From the NCBI GenBank assembly GCA_049325315.1, contig JBMONB010000224.1, positions 1 through 64,000 on the forward strand: a stretch of 64,000 nt of DNA, in the 5' to 3' direction. The stretch comes from JAWLHU01 sp049325315 (GTDB lineage: Bacteria > Bacillota > Sulfobacillia > Symbiobacteriales > Symbiobacteriaceae). The notes below the pieces were generated by a model that was given only the letters and a program-made list of their open reading frames with translations, searched no databases and was not told where the DNA came from. Made by a program: the position numbers and the translations under genes. Positions 56,841-64,000 of the stretch are shown in pieces. Position 1 is the stretch's first letter. Each line of letters begins with the position of its first letter.

Positions 56841-58219
56841 GACGCTACCTTCGCTGGCTCTCCCCGGGCCTGGGCATCAAGCGCTGGCTGGTTGTCGCGG
56901 TCGTTGGCGTCGCCTTTATGGTGCTAGGACTCTCCCTGGCCTTGCGAATCAACCTCTACGGCGTGATTGGCGCCTGGTTCTTCGAGCACATCACGTACAG
57001 TGCTGCGGCGTTCCAGACCGGCCCGGCGGTGGCCGGCGTACTGGGACTGATTCTGGGGCTTGGCCTTACCCTGCTGGGCGTGAGCAAGCTGGTCGGATCG
57101 GTGCTTGGGACCCTTTGGGTCCCGTCCGGCGGCGTAGCAGAGACCTTCTACCAGCGCCGCCTGCTGCTGCGGGGACCCAAGGTTGCCGCCGTTGGGGGCG
57201 GGACCGGCATTCCCACGCTGCTGCGCGGCATGAAGCACTACACCTCCAACATCGCTGCCGTGGTGACCGTGGCGGACGATGGCGGCTCTTCGGGCCGGCT
57301 TCGGACCGAGTTCGGCATTCTGCCGCCAGGCGATATCCGCAACTGCCTTGTCGCCCTGGCCGACACCGAGCCGCTCATGGAGAAGCTCTTTCAGCATCGC
57401 TTCCACCACGGGGAGGGGCTGGCGGGCCACCCCTTCGGCAACCTCTTCATTCTCGCCATGACCGAGACCACCGGCGATTTCTATCAGGCGGTGCGGGCCT
57501 CCAGCCAGGTTTTGGCGATCCGCGGCCGGGTGATGCCCTCAACCCTGGACCAGGTGGTTCTCCGGGCGCAGCTGGCCGATGGCCGCATCGTCACCGGCGA
57601 GTCGGTGATCGGCAAGGCCAACAGCCCCATCCGTCGGGTCTTCCTGGAGCGGGTGGGGGAGGAGGAGGCCGGTGAGATCCATCCCTTCCAGGAGGCGCTT
57701 CAGGCGATCGAGGAGGCCGATGTGATCGTCCTCGGCCCGGGCAGCCTCTACACCTCGATTATCCCGAACCTGCTCGTGCCCGGTGTGGCCGATGCCATCC
57801 GCCGTTCGAAGGCGCTGAAGGTCTATGTCTGCAACATCATGACCGAACCGGGGGAGACCGATAACTACGCTGTCTCGCACCATATCAAGGCGCTGATTGA
57901 CCATGCCGGCTACGGTATCATCGACATCTGTCTGGTCAACAACGAACCGGTTTCAGAGGAGCTGAAGGTCAAGTACCGGGAGCAGAACGCTCATCCGGTT
58001 GTGGTGGATGCTGCGGCTCACAAACTGGGGGTCGATGTGGTGCAGCGGGACCTGCTGAACACCAATCAGGCCTATATCCGGCACGACCCGGAGAAGCTGG
58101 CTCAGATCATCAACCAGCTCTTCCTGTCCCGGCGGGTCTACCTGGAGCGGACGCCGTGGGAGTTCTTCCTGCTGCGGCAGCGGCTTCAGGAGCGGAGGAG
58201 ACAAGGGGGATCCGATTAG
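56837..58219 (+). CDS. glmR: Gluconeogenesis factor YvcK/GlmR
   Basis: A 460-residue YvcK/GlmR (CofD-like) protein. The core has AAVGGGTGIPTLLRGMK, ADDGGSSGRLR and the LPPGDIRNCLVAL region, with NLFILAMTETTGDF and VLGPGSLYTSIIPNL downstream. It differs from B. subtilis YvcK by an extra N-terminal region of about 100 residues with two membrane helices (WLVVAVVGVAFMVLGLSLAL; VAGVLGLILGLGLTLLGV). GlmR proteins bind UDP-GlcNAc and control carbon flow into peptidoglycan. ATG at 56837 overlaps the rapZ stop by 4 bp. Confidence 0.95.
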   Translation: MRRYLRWLSPGLGIKRWLVVAVVGVAFMVLGLSLALRINLYGVIGAWFFEHITYSAAAFQTGPAVAGVLGLILGLGLTLLGVSKLVGSVLGTLWVPSGGVAETFYQRRLLLRGPKVAAVGGGTGIPTLLRGMKHYTSNIAAVVTVADDGGSSGRLRTEFGILPPGDIRNCLVALADTEPLMEKLFQHRFHHGEGLAGHPFGNLFILAMTETTGDFYQAVRASSQVLAIRGRVMPSTLDQVVLRAQLADGRIVTGESVIGKANSPIRRVFLERVGEEEAGEIHPFQEALQAIEEADVIVLGPGSLYTSIIPNLLVPGVADAIRRSKALKVYVCNIMTEPGETDNYAVSHHIKALIDHAGYGIIDICLVNNEPVSEELKVKYREQNAHPVVVDAAAHKLGVDVVQRDLLNTNQAYIRHDPEKLAQIINQLFLSRRVYLERTPWEFFLLRQRLQERRRQGGSD

Positions 58220-59536
58220 ATGGAGGCTTACACCGGCCTGGGCGCCTGGGCGGGCCGGGCGGAGGGGCGAATTCTTTGGATTGAGCCGCCGACCGCGTTT
58301 GACCGCACGCCGCTGTCCGACCGGGCAGCGGAGATTGGGCGCCTCAAGGATGAGATTGGACGAGCGGCCGCCGACCTGGATCGCTGGGTCGAGCAGCAGG
58401 GGACAATCGAAGGGCGCGTCGTGCTGCAGAACTGCCGTGAGGCGTTGCAGGATACCGCATTCACCGGGCGGGTGACCATGCTGATCGACCTGCACAGGCT
58501 TCCGGCCCCTGCTGCCCTGGTGGAGGCGGCGGGCCTTGTCGCGGGAATCATGGCCCGCAGCGAGGAGCTTTCGGATAAGGCCCAGGCGCTGCCGGGGGTT
58601 GCCCGCTGGCTGGCCCGGCGAATGGAGCCGGTCGCCTATCCGCCCGATGTCATTCTGGCCGGGCGGGAGTTCTCCCCACCCGAGTTGCTGGACCGGACCC
58701 ACCCGGCGCTCATGAGCGCCGGGGACCCGGGGGTGACCGGGGAGGCGCCGCTGGTCTGGGGCCTGCCGGACCTCTCCCCCGAGTGGGATGGCCGCAGCGT
58801 TCGCATCGATGGCAACACCGTGGTGGTGGTTCCAGAGGAGGAGGGCAGGCCGGTGCAGTACGAAGCGGAACGCCGCGCAGTGCTCGAATTCGCCCGGCGC
58901 ATGAAGAGGGACGGCCTCGTCCGGCTGACCTCAGGCAACATCTCCTGCCGCATTCCCGGCACGACCCTCTTTGCCATTACGCCCAGTGGCATGGAGTACG
59001 AGTCGCTGGAGCCGAAGGATATCTGCGTCCTCGACCTGAGCGGCAGCGTCGTAGATGGCCGCCGGCGTCCATCCACGGAGAGCCCGCTTCACCGCCTGAC
59101 CTACCTGCGGCGGTCCGATGTGGGCGCGGTGATTCATACCCACTCGATCTACGCCTCTGCCTTTGCCTGTACCGGGCAGGATATGCCGGTCATCTCCACG
59201 GAGCTAGCTGGGCTGGTGGGCGGAACCATTCGCTGTGCCCCGTACGCCAAGGCCGGCACCGAGGAGTTTGCAGAGGTGGCCCTGAAGACGTTGGGTCATG
59301 AAGACCTGGCGGTCCTCTTTCAGAATCACGGCGTCATGGCGGTGGGTCCAACCCTGAAGGAGGCTTACGACGTGGCCGTCGGGCTGGAGGAGGCGGCCAT
59401 GATCTACCTCCTCGCCCGCCAGATGGGCGAACCGATCATTCTGCCCGAGGCGGAGCGCCGGCGCATCTTCAGGGTGATGCACACCGACTACGGCCAAGTG
59501 GCCTCACCCGAAACAGACCCGCAACGGGAGGCATGA
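58220..59536 (+). CDS. Fusion of a degenerate PTS-EI-like domain to class II aldolase/adducin
   Basis: A 438-residue protein. Residues 1-215 follow the layout of the N-terminal part of PTS enzyme I (YTGLGAWAGRAEGRIL; a helical domain; DVILAGREFSPPELLDRTHP; VRIDGNTVVVV). The segment that in EI carries the phosphorylated His (GGRTSHTAI) is replaced by SAGDPGVTGEAP, so it cannot act as EI. Residues 220-430 are a class II aldolase/adducin domain with zinc His in IHTHSIYASAF and the downstream HGVMAVG. ATG at 58220 directly follows the glmR stop and whiA starts 3 bp after its end. A sugar-phosphate role is inferred. Confidence 0.8.
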   Translation: MEAYTGLGAWAGRAEGRILWIEPPTAFDRTPLSDRAAEIGRLKDEIGRAAADLDRWVEQQGTIEGRVVLQNCREALQDTAFTGRVTMLIDLHRLPAPAALVEAAGLVAGIMARSEELSDKAQALPGVARWLARRMEPVAYPPDVILAGREFSPPELLDRTHPALMSAGDPGVTGEAPLVWGLPDLSPEWDGRSVRIDGNTVVVVPEEEGRPVQYEAERRAVLEFARRMKRDGLVRLTSGNISCRIPGTTLFAITPSGMEYESLEPKDICVLDLSGSVVDGRRRPSTESPLHRLTYLRRSDVGAVIHTHSIYASAFACTGQDMPVISTELAGLVGGTIRCAPYAKAGTEEFAEVALKTLGHEDLAVLFQNHGVMAVGPTLKEAYDVAVGLEEAAMIYLLARQMGEPIILPEAERRRIFRVMHTDYGQVASPETDPQREA

Positions 59537-59539
59537 TCG

Positions 59540-60484
59540 GTGGCTGACGAGCGGTCCTTTGCCGCCCGGGTGAAGGCGGAACTAGCCCACCTGCACACCG
59601 ACCAGCAGTGCTGCCAACGCATGGAGTTGGCAGGGCTCCTGCGCGCCCTCGGTCGGGTGGAATTGCAGGGGGGTGGACGCATGGCGGTTAGCCTCTCCAC
59701 CGACTCCAGCCCGGTCGCCCGCAAGTTGATACGTCTGATTCGCTCCACCTTTGGTGTCGACTATAAGCTGATGGTCATGCGCCGCCAGAAACTGCGGAAG
59801 AACCTGGTCTATCGGGTCTACATTCCGCACCAGGATGGCCTGGGGCCGATGCTGCAGGCCTGCGGCCTGCTTGATGCCCGGGGCGCCCTGACCGAGTGGG
59901 TCGACGTGCCTGAGTTGCTGAACGACCACTGCCGGCGGGCCTACCTGCGAGGCACATATCAGGGTACCGGCTGGGTCTCCCCGCCGGAGCGGCAGCACCA
60001 CCTGGAGATGATCACCACGGCGACCGAGGCGGCGGATGCGCTGGGGCAGATGCTGTTCAGCTATGCCATCTCCGTGCGGCTGGCGGTGCGCAAGGATTCG
60101 TTGGTCCTGTACATCAAGGACGCTGAGCAGATCGCCCGGTTCCTGAACGTAGTGGGCGCCCATCAGTCGCTCCTGCACTACGAGGACGTGCGGGTGCTCA
60201 AGGAGATGAAGAACCGGGTCAACCGGCAGGTAAATGCCGAGATGGCCAATGTGGCCAAGGTGGCCGATGCCGCTGCACGCCAGGCGGAGGCCCTGGAACG
60301 GTTGCGGGCGGCCGGCAGCCTGGCCAAGCTGAGCGAACCCCTGCGGGAACTGGCCCAACTCCGGCTCAACCACCCGGACGCAAGCCTGAAGGAGCTGGGG
60401 GAGATGTGCAATCCACCGGTGGGGAAGTCCGGGGTGGCCCACCGTATGCGCCAACTGATGAGCCTGGCCGAGGGAACAGAGTAA
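59540..60484 (+). CDS. whiA: Sporulation/cell-division regulator WhiA
   Basis: WhiA, 314 residues: two domains of LAGLIDADG homing-endonuclease type (RSFAARVKAELAHL; LAGLLRALGRVELQGGG; GAHQSLLHYEDVRVLKEMKN) and a C-terminal helix-turn-helix (LRELAQLRLNHPDASLKEL; VGKSGVAHRMRQL). It controls cell division and, in spore-formers, sporulation. GTG at 59540, 3 bp after the fusion gene. The order rapZ-glmR-X-whiA is the conserved Firmicutes block (yvcJ-yvcK-yvcL) with one inserted gene. A strong terminator follows. Confidence 0.96.
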   Translation: MADERSFAARVKAELAHLHTDQQCCQRMELAGLLRALGRVELQGGGRMAVSLSTDSSPVARKLIRLIRSTFGVDYKLMVMRRQKLRKNLVYRVYIPHQDGLGPMLQACGLLDARGALTEWVDVPELLNDHCRRAYLRGTYQGTGWVSPPERQHHLEMITTATEAADALGQMLFSYAISVRLAVRKDSLVLYIKDAEQIARFLNVVGAHQSLLHYEDVRVLKEMKNRVNRQVNAEMANVAKVADAAARQAEALERLRAAGSLAKLSEPLRELAQLRLNHPDASLKELGEMCNPPVGKSGVAHRMRQLMSLAEGTE

Positions 60485-60497
60485 CGCTGTACGAGGA

Positions 60498-60538
60498 GAG
60501 AAGTCGGTGAGAGGGTGCTCACCGACTTCTTCTATTTC
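60498..60538 (+). terminator. Terminator of the rapZ-whiA operon
   Basis: A perfect 12-bp stem (60500-60511 with 60518-60529), 6-nt loop, followed by TTCTATTTCCTT. Confidence 0.9.
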
Positions 60539-60586
60539 CTTCGGTATCCATTATCGACTAATCATGACATTTTTTTCATTTCCCCC

Positions 60587-60615
60587 TTGTGTTCGGTAGT
60601 GTTGTTGAGTAGAAT
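60587..60615 (+). promoter_or_regulatory. Promoter of the TPR-peptide unit
   Basis: TTGTGT (60587-60592), 17-bp spacer, TAGAAT (60610-60615). It would start transcription about 26 bp before the TPR start codon. The region upstream (60550-60590) is AT-rich, unlike most of the window. Confidence 0.65.
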
Positions 60616-60647
60616 GGAAACATAAACCATTTTTGCGAGGTGGTGCC

Positions 60648-61562
60648 ATGTCGAGCGAAGCCTCACTGCGCACCGCTCTCGAACAAGGTCGCCTTGACGA
60701 CGCCTGGACACTCTACAAGCAATTGCACGCAGCGGGAGGGGCAAGCGCAGAGACTCACTTCATCGGTGGGCGAGTAGCGCTGCGGCGAAACGACCTGTTC
60801 GAGGCGAAGTCGGTCTTGCTTCGAGCCCTTGGCCTTTGTTCCGGCGGTCCGCTCCTGGGTCAGATTCGGCTCTTGCTGGGAGAGGTGGAGCGCCGCATTG
60901 GCGAGGTAGACGAAGCGGTCGCCCACCTGCAATCTTTCTTGGAAGACGTGGGTGAGTATGCAGACCTGGGAGCCATGTGGCAGGGGGCTGCTCTGTACAA
61001 CCTGGCACTCACCTATCGCCAGGCAGGTCGTCACGAGGAGTCGCGAAGCACTTACCGTCAGGCGGTGGAGACCTTCCGCCAGGCAAACCTGCGGGAGCCG
61101 CTCCTGCGCTCCCTGCACAACCTGGCCTGGGTCGCCTGTATTCAGGGGGACGCTGAAGAAGCCGCCCAGGCGCTTGACGAGGCGGAGCGCCTGGTGAGCG
61201 GCGAGGAGGCCCGCTGGCGGCAGCGTCTGGGACGCTCCTTCCTGCTGGCCACACTGGGCCACTACAGTAAAGCCATGGATTTATGCGGAGCAATCGTACG
61301 GGCTGAGGGGCGGGTCCCGCCCGATGTGCGGAGTCATGCCTGTTGGATCGCCGGAAACCAGGCGCTGCGGACCGGGCGTTATGATGTGGCCCTGGCGATG
61401 GCGGAGCAAGCGCTCCACCATGCGAACCAGAGCAGCAACGATGTCCGCTTATTTCACGATGCCGCAGAGCTGTTCCGGGCAGTCCGGTCGCATCTGACCC
61501 TAACAGGGACAGAGGGGGAACCGTCTCCGCCCCTGACCCTTGTAGGTATACGCGAGACGTAG
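60648..61562 (+). CDS. All-TPR protein, candidate peptide receptor
   Basis: A 304-residue cytosolic protein made almost wholly of helix-turn-helix repeats of TPR type (LRTALEQGRLDDAWTLYKQL; AALYNLALTYRQAGRHEE; LHNLAWVACIQGDAEEA; IAGNQALRTGRYDVALA). It has no DNA-binding HTH and no enzyme domain. Its shape is close to Rap-like and RRNPP-type TPR proteins, though it lacks the clear N-terminal three-helix bundle of Rap. ATG at 60648 follows GCGAGGTGG. The short exported-peptide gene 18 bp downstream makes a receptor/pheromone reading attractive but unproven. Confidence 0.7.
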   Translation: MSSEASLRTALEQGRLDDAWTLYKQLHAAGGASAETHFIGGRVALRRNDLFEAKSVLLRALGLCSGGPLLGQIRLLLGEVERRIGEVDEAVAHLQSFLEDVGEYADLGAMWQGAALYNLALTYRQAGRHEESRSTYRQAVETFRQANLREPLLRSLHNLAWVACIQGDAEEAAQALDEAERLVSGEEARWRQRLGRSFLLATLGHYSKAMDLCGAIVRAEGRVPPDVRSHACWIAGNQALRTGRYDVALAMAEQALHHANQSSNDVRLFHDAAELFRAVRSHLTLTGTEGEPSPPLTLVGIRET

Positions 61563-61580
61563 TGTGGGGAGGCATGGTCT

Positions 61581-61706
61581 ATGCGGAAGATGCTGATTGC
61601 GGTTCTGGTCTTGCTGGCATGTGGCGTGATGACAGGGACGGCCCTGGCTGAGTATGGCGGGATCGATCCCACCCGTACCAGTTTGAGTTCAACCTCTACC
61701 AACTAA
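61581..61706 (+). CDS. 41-residue exported peptide
   Basis: A short gene directly after the TPR gene. ATG at 61581 is 7 bp after GGGGAGG. The product has a clear signal peptide (MRKMLIAVLVLLACGVMTG, cleavage likely after TALA) and a mature tail of 18 residues, EYGGIDPTRTSLSSTSTN. The end with repeated Ser/Thr is odd for a structural protein and typical of small secreted signals. Phr precursors in Bacillus have the same build: short leader and a C-terminal active peptide. A small lipoprotein or a peptide with another role cannot be excluded. Confidence 0.7.
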   Translation: MRKMLIAVLVLLACGVMTGTALAEYGGIDPTRTSLSSTSTN

Positions 61707-61734
61707 AGTCCCGGACCCGCTAAACCATAAGTGA

Positions 61735-61766
61735 AACCCCCTCTCGGACGGTAGAGAGGGGGTTTT
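61735..61766 (+). terminator. Terminator of the TPR-peptide unit
   Basis: An 11-bp stem (AACCCCCTCTC with GAGAGGGGGTT), 8-nt loop, then TTTTGCG. Confidence 0.9.
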
Positions 61767-61770
61767 GCGC

Positions 61771-63243
61771 CTATTGGCCTCCGGGCATCTTCCAACCTTT
61801 CAGGACCCCGCGGGCCGATTTTCGGACGACGCCGAGCGGGTAGTCACGGGTCAAGTCCATCACCCGAAGCGCCAACTCGGGCAGGACACAATAGACCGGC
61901 CAGCGTCCCAGCACATCGAGCGCCAGGAGGCGGCAGGCGGCCTGGTCATCGGCGAGGCCTGCCTGAATCACCTGGGCGCCCAGCCCCGGGAAGCGCCGGA
62001 GCGCCCGCAGGAGGATCGAACGCACATCGCCATCGGGTGGCAAAGGGAGCTGCAGGAGTCGCTCCATCTCCCGCCGGTTGGCTGCGGCGGACAGGTAAGC
62101 CCACAGGGCGATGTCGGAGGGCTCTGCCATCAACCGCGGCAGGAGGCGGTCAAAGACCGGTTGGTTAAGCCGGCGTGCAGCCTCCCGGGCCACCCAGGCC
62201 TCGCTCTGGTCGGGGTGCTCCAGGTGGCTCAGAGCGAGGTCGGGCCAGCGCGGATCGCGCAAGATGCGCATCGCCCGCGCACGCAGTTCGCTCACGATAT
62301 CGGTGGGCCACGGGTGATCCGGTTCCTCGACCCACTGGAGCAGATTCGAGACGGTAAGAAACTCGCAGAGGCGCGAGGCCCGAGACTCCACCGCCCTCAC
62401 CCACCGCAGGCTGGCCAGTGGCCCCTGCTCGTAAGAATCAAGCCCCGGTGCCGGCCCCGCCTCTACCAACCCGTTCAGAATCCGCCGCGCCCCTTCCAGC
62501 AGAGCGTCATCGGGTGTCGGAACGTCCAGCGCCTGGTCCAGCCGGCAGTGTGCGGCGATAGAGTAAGCCAGCAGGTTGTCATCCACCGTATTGGCACAGC
62601 CATACCGGAGAAGCCAGGCCCGCACATCTTCCCGGTCTGCATGCTTAACCAGCCGCTCCACCAGATGCACCTTGCCCCAGCTCTTCACCTGCTGCGCCAG
62701 CGCCAGCCAGACCGGCACCGGGTCCACCAGAATATTCCCCATGGCCACCGCCGCAAAGAGCGTAAACTCCTCGTGCCGCCCGAAGGTGCGCAGCAAATCA
62801 AGGTCCGCTTCCTGCCGGTACAAACCCAGCAGCGCGATACAGAGCTTCGCAACCTCCCGCCAGTGGGTAACAACCAGGAGCCGCCGAAGCTCCGGGTAAA
62901 GAGTCGCCTGGTGAATCCGCTCATCGTCGCGCACCGCCGACAAGAGCGGGTCGATCAGCCGAATACACCGCCGCCCCCGCACAAGGACCTCCAACTGCCG
63001 CCGGGAACGAGCGGTAGGCCGCAGCGACAACTCCACCAACGCCTCCACAATCCCGCTGACATCCTCAACCCGAGGCTGCAAAAAGACCGGCTGGTTCGTA
63101 AGCGAATCCGCCGCCCCCGGCGCCAGTCGCCGGGCATCTGGCGTAAACCCATCGTCCGGCAGGGAATCCCCACCCGGCAACAACCCCGGCCCGTCTACCC
63201 GGAGATGCGCCCGAATATGCTCATAGATAGATGAGATGGCCAA
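61771..63243 (-). CDS. HEAT/ARM-like helical repeat protein
   Basis: A 490-residue, mostly alpha-helical protein. Repeated amphipathic helices of about 30-40 residues (RILRDPRWPDLALSHLEHPD; ALWAYLSAAANRREMERLLQ; ILLRALRRFPGLGAQVIQAG; RLLALDVLGRWPVYCVLPEL) resemble HEAT/ARM folds, which bind proteins. No enzyme motif or signal is seen. TTG at 63243 follows AAGGGGGTG. It is convergent with the TPR-peptide unit, with the terminator between. Function unknown. Confidence 0.65.
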   Translation of the reverse strand: MAISSIYEHIRAHLRVDGPGLLPGGDSLPDDGFTPDARRLAPGAADSLTNQPVFLQPRVEDVSGIVEALVELSLRPTARSRRQLEVLVRGRRCIRLIDPLLSAVRDDERIHQATLYPELRRLLVVTHWREVAKLCIALLGLYRQEADLDLLRTFGRHEEFTLFAAVAMGNILVDPVPVWLALAQQVKSWGKVHLVERLVKHADREDVRAWLLRYGCANTVDDNLLAYSIAAHCRLDQALDVPTPDDALLEGARRILNGLVEAGPAPGLDSYEQGPLASLRWVRAVESRASRLCEFLTVSNLLQWVEEPDHPWPTDIVSELRARAMRILRDPRWPDLALSHLEHPDQSEAWVAREAARRLNQPVFDRLLPRLMAEPSDIALWAYLSAAANRREMERLLQLPLPPDGDVRSILLRALRRFPGLGAQVIQAGLADDQAACRLLALDVLGRWPVYCVLPELALRVMDLTRDYPLGVVRKSARGVLKGWKMPGGQ

Positions 63244-63334
63244 ACGGTACGCACCCCCTTAGGTCCAGGTAGGGAACGCCCGGTCCCCCCAAAAAAGCCG
63301 CCATGGAGTAGCCAGGTAAAAGAGAGGAAAGCGA

Positions 63335-63587
63335 GGCCCTGTTGCGGCGCCAAGCGGAGGGAGCCGGGACCCCCGCCGCGGCATTAGCGCCGGAGCCTAC
63401 GGGCGGTAGGCCCACCAGACTGCAGCCGAAATCGGCGGTGCGCTGCCCGGTAACAGGGCGAGAAGACGGTTTCCGATTTCGGCGCCCCAAAAAGGGCGGC
63501 CGTACCCGCCCGTAAGCGACAAGCGTAGCCGCAAGGGGAGTCCCCGACCGCAGCAGCCCACAAATAAGGCAGAGCCGCAACAGGGCC
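63335..63587. other. Large inverted-repeat element bounded by 14-bp arms, unidentified
   Basis: The 367-bp gap between the HEAT-like gene and the M20 gene holds a nested structure. Perfect 14-bp arms GGCCCTGTTGCGGC (63335-63348) and GCCGCAACAGGGCC (63574-63587) enclose several hairpins: GCCTAC/GTAGGC near 63394-63410, GCCGAAATCGG (63425-63435) with CCGATTTCGGC (63473-63483), GGGCGG/CCGCCC near 63494-63511 and GGGGAGTCCCC near 63535-63545. No transposase ORF or target duplication is seen. It could be a structured RNA or a small palindromic mobile element. Confidence 0.65.
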
Positions 63588-63610
63588 GTCACCTAACCCG
63601 TCACCAACAA

Positions 63611-64000
63611 CTACCCCAACAGTTTAACCGCAGCCCGACCCATAATTTCCATGCCGAGCGACAGCGCCCCCTCGTCGATGGTGAACCGCGGGTGATGGTG
63701 CTCCCAGACGGCCCCCGCCTCTGCATTCCGGCATCCGACGAACATGAAAGCCCCGGGCACCTTCTGGGTATAGTAGGCAAAGTCCTCGCCGCCCATAATG
63801 GGGGTCTGCGGCCGGACATTCTCCGCGCCCAGCGCCTCCCCTGCTGCGGCCCGCAGCACATCCGCCACCTCGGGATTGTTCAGCACCGCCGGGTAGCCCC
63901 AGGTGTACTTCAGTTCCACCGTGGCCCCGTACATGGCGCAGGTGGATTCCAGCGTCCGCTTAATCTCGTCGTGGACCTGCTGCCGGACATCGGCGTGGAA
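63611..64000 (-). CDS. M20-family metallopeptidase / amidohydrolase, C-terminal part
   Basis: The gene continues beyond the window; the visible 130 codons are the C-terminal end of an M20D-type amidohydrolase (N-acyl-amino-acid or indole-acetyl-amino-acid hydrolase group). Family segments present are PIMGGEDFAYYTQKVPGAFMF, where the Glu and Asp lie near the metal site, and HHHPRFTIDEGALSLGMEIM with the last metal-binding His. Such enzymes hydrolyse N-acyl bonds of amino acids or short peptides. The start and N-terminal metal ligands lie outside. Confidence 0.88.
   Translation of the reverse strand, partial: FHADVRQQVHDEIKRTLESTCAMYGATVELKYTWGYPAVLNNPEVADVLRAAAGEALGAENVRPQTPIMGGEDFAYYTQKVPGAFMFVGCRNAEAGAVWEHHHPRFTIDEGALSLGMEIMGRAAVKLLG

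Noticed and set aside
63221..63592. Open frame of 123 codons on the minus strand
   Set aside because: It runs through the inverted-repeat element, starts without a ribosome site and has no recognisable domain; it overlaps the start of the HEAT-like gene.

Overview
The window is high-GC bacterial chromosome, densely packed with Firmicutes-type genes. Three features suggest a high-GC Firmicute, most like Symbiobacterium and relatives: the rapZ-glmR-whiA block, strong AGGAGG-type ribosome sites with many GTG and TTG starts, and families such as DUF4097, DUF2089, DUF1450 and YvlD. This placement is inference; no rRNA, tRNA or CRISPR array was seen. The window opens inside a DsbA/FrnE-like gene and closes inside an M20 peptidase gene.

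About 1-10.3 kb is an envelope redox and metal region: a polyferredoxin, a His/Asp-rich YtkA-like protein, a CcdA/SafE-like transporter, a LysM-M23 protein, a SHOCT protein, a two-component system with a Met/His-rich sensor loop, a secreted Met/His-rich protein, a CoxG-like protein and a cupredoxin. In its middle is a DUF1573-rhodanese lipoprotein gene interrupted by an in-frame UGA, followed 11 nt later by a SECIS-like hairpin. It is a strong selenoprotein candidate. 10.4-19.2 kb holds a large NAGPA-domain exoprotein, a second two-component system, two MFS transporters, an acyltransferase and an HNH protein.

19.3-33.7 kb contains uvrA and uvrC, a zinc-ribbon/serine-protease/periplasmic-binding-protein fusion, an ECF sigma pair, cell-wall enzymes (GH18-like, polysaccharide deacetylase), an HD phosphohydrolase, a nitroreductase and a TlpA-pseudo-Lgt fusion. 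34.5-41.4 kb is a probable envelope-stress operon: a DUF2089 regulator with a palindromic operator, three DUF4097 proteins, an ABC transporter and a YvlD protein. Five of its products share one short helical hairpin. 41.4-53.5 kb holds a Cof phosphatase with an apparent ATT start, pepF, a low-complexity repeat protein, a PEP-synthase/rifampin-phosphotransferase-like enzyme, a collapsed HAD pseudogene, a candidate structured RNA, a CPBP protease, a second ECF sigma/anti-sigma pair, a ROK glucokinase and a YfbR-like HD protein.

53.5-60.5 kb leads through a DMT transporter and a PHP protein into rapZ-glmR-[degenerate PTS-EI/class II aldolase fusion]-whiA. At 60.6-61.8 kb a promoter, an all-TPR protein, a 41-residue exported peptide and a terminator form a compact unit resembling Rap/Phr-type peptide signalling. 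Two intergenic regions (42.2-42.4 and 63.3-63.6 kb) hold large nested inverted repeats that no gene explains.
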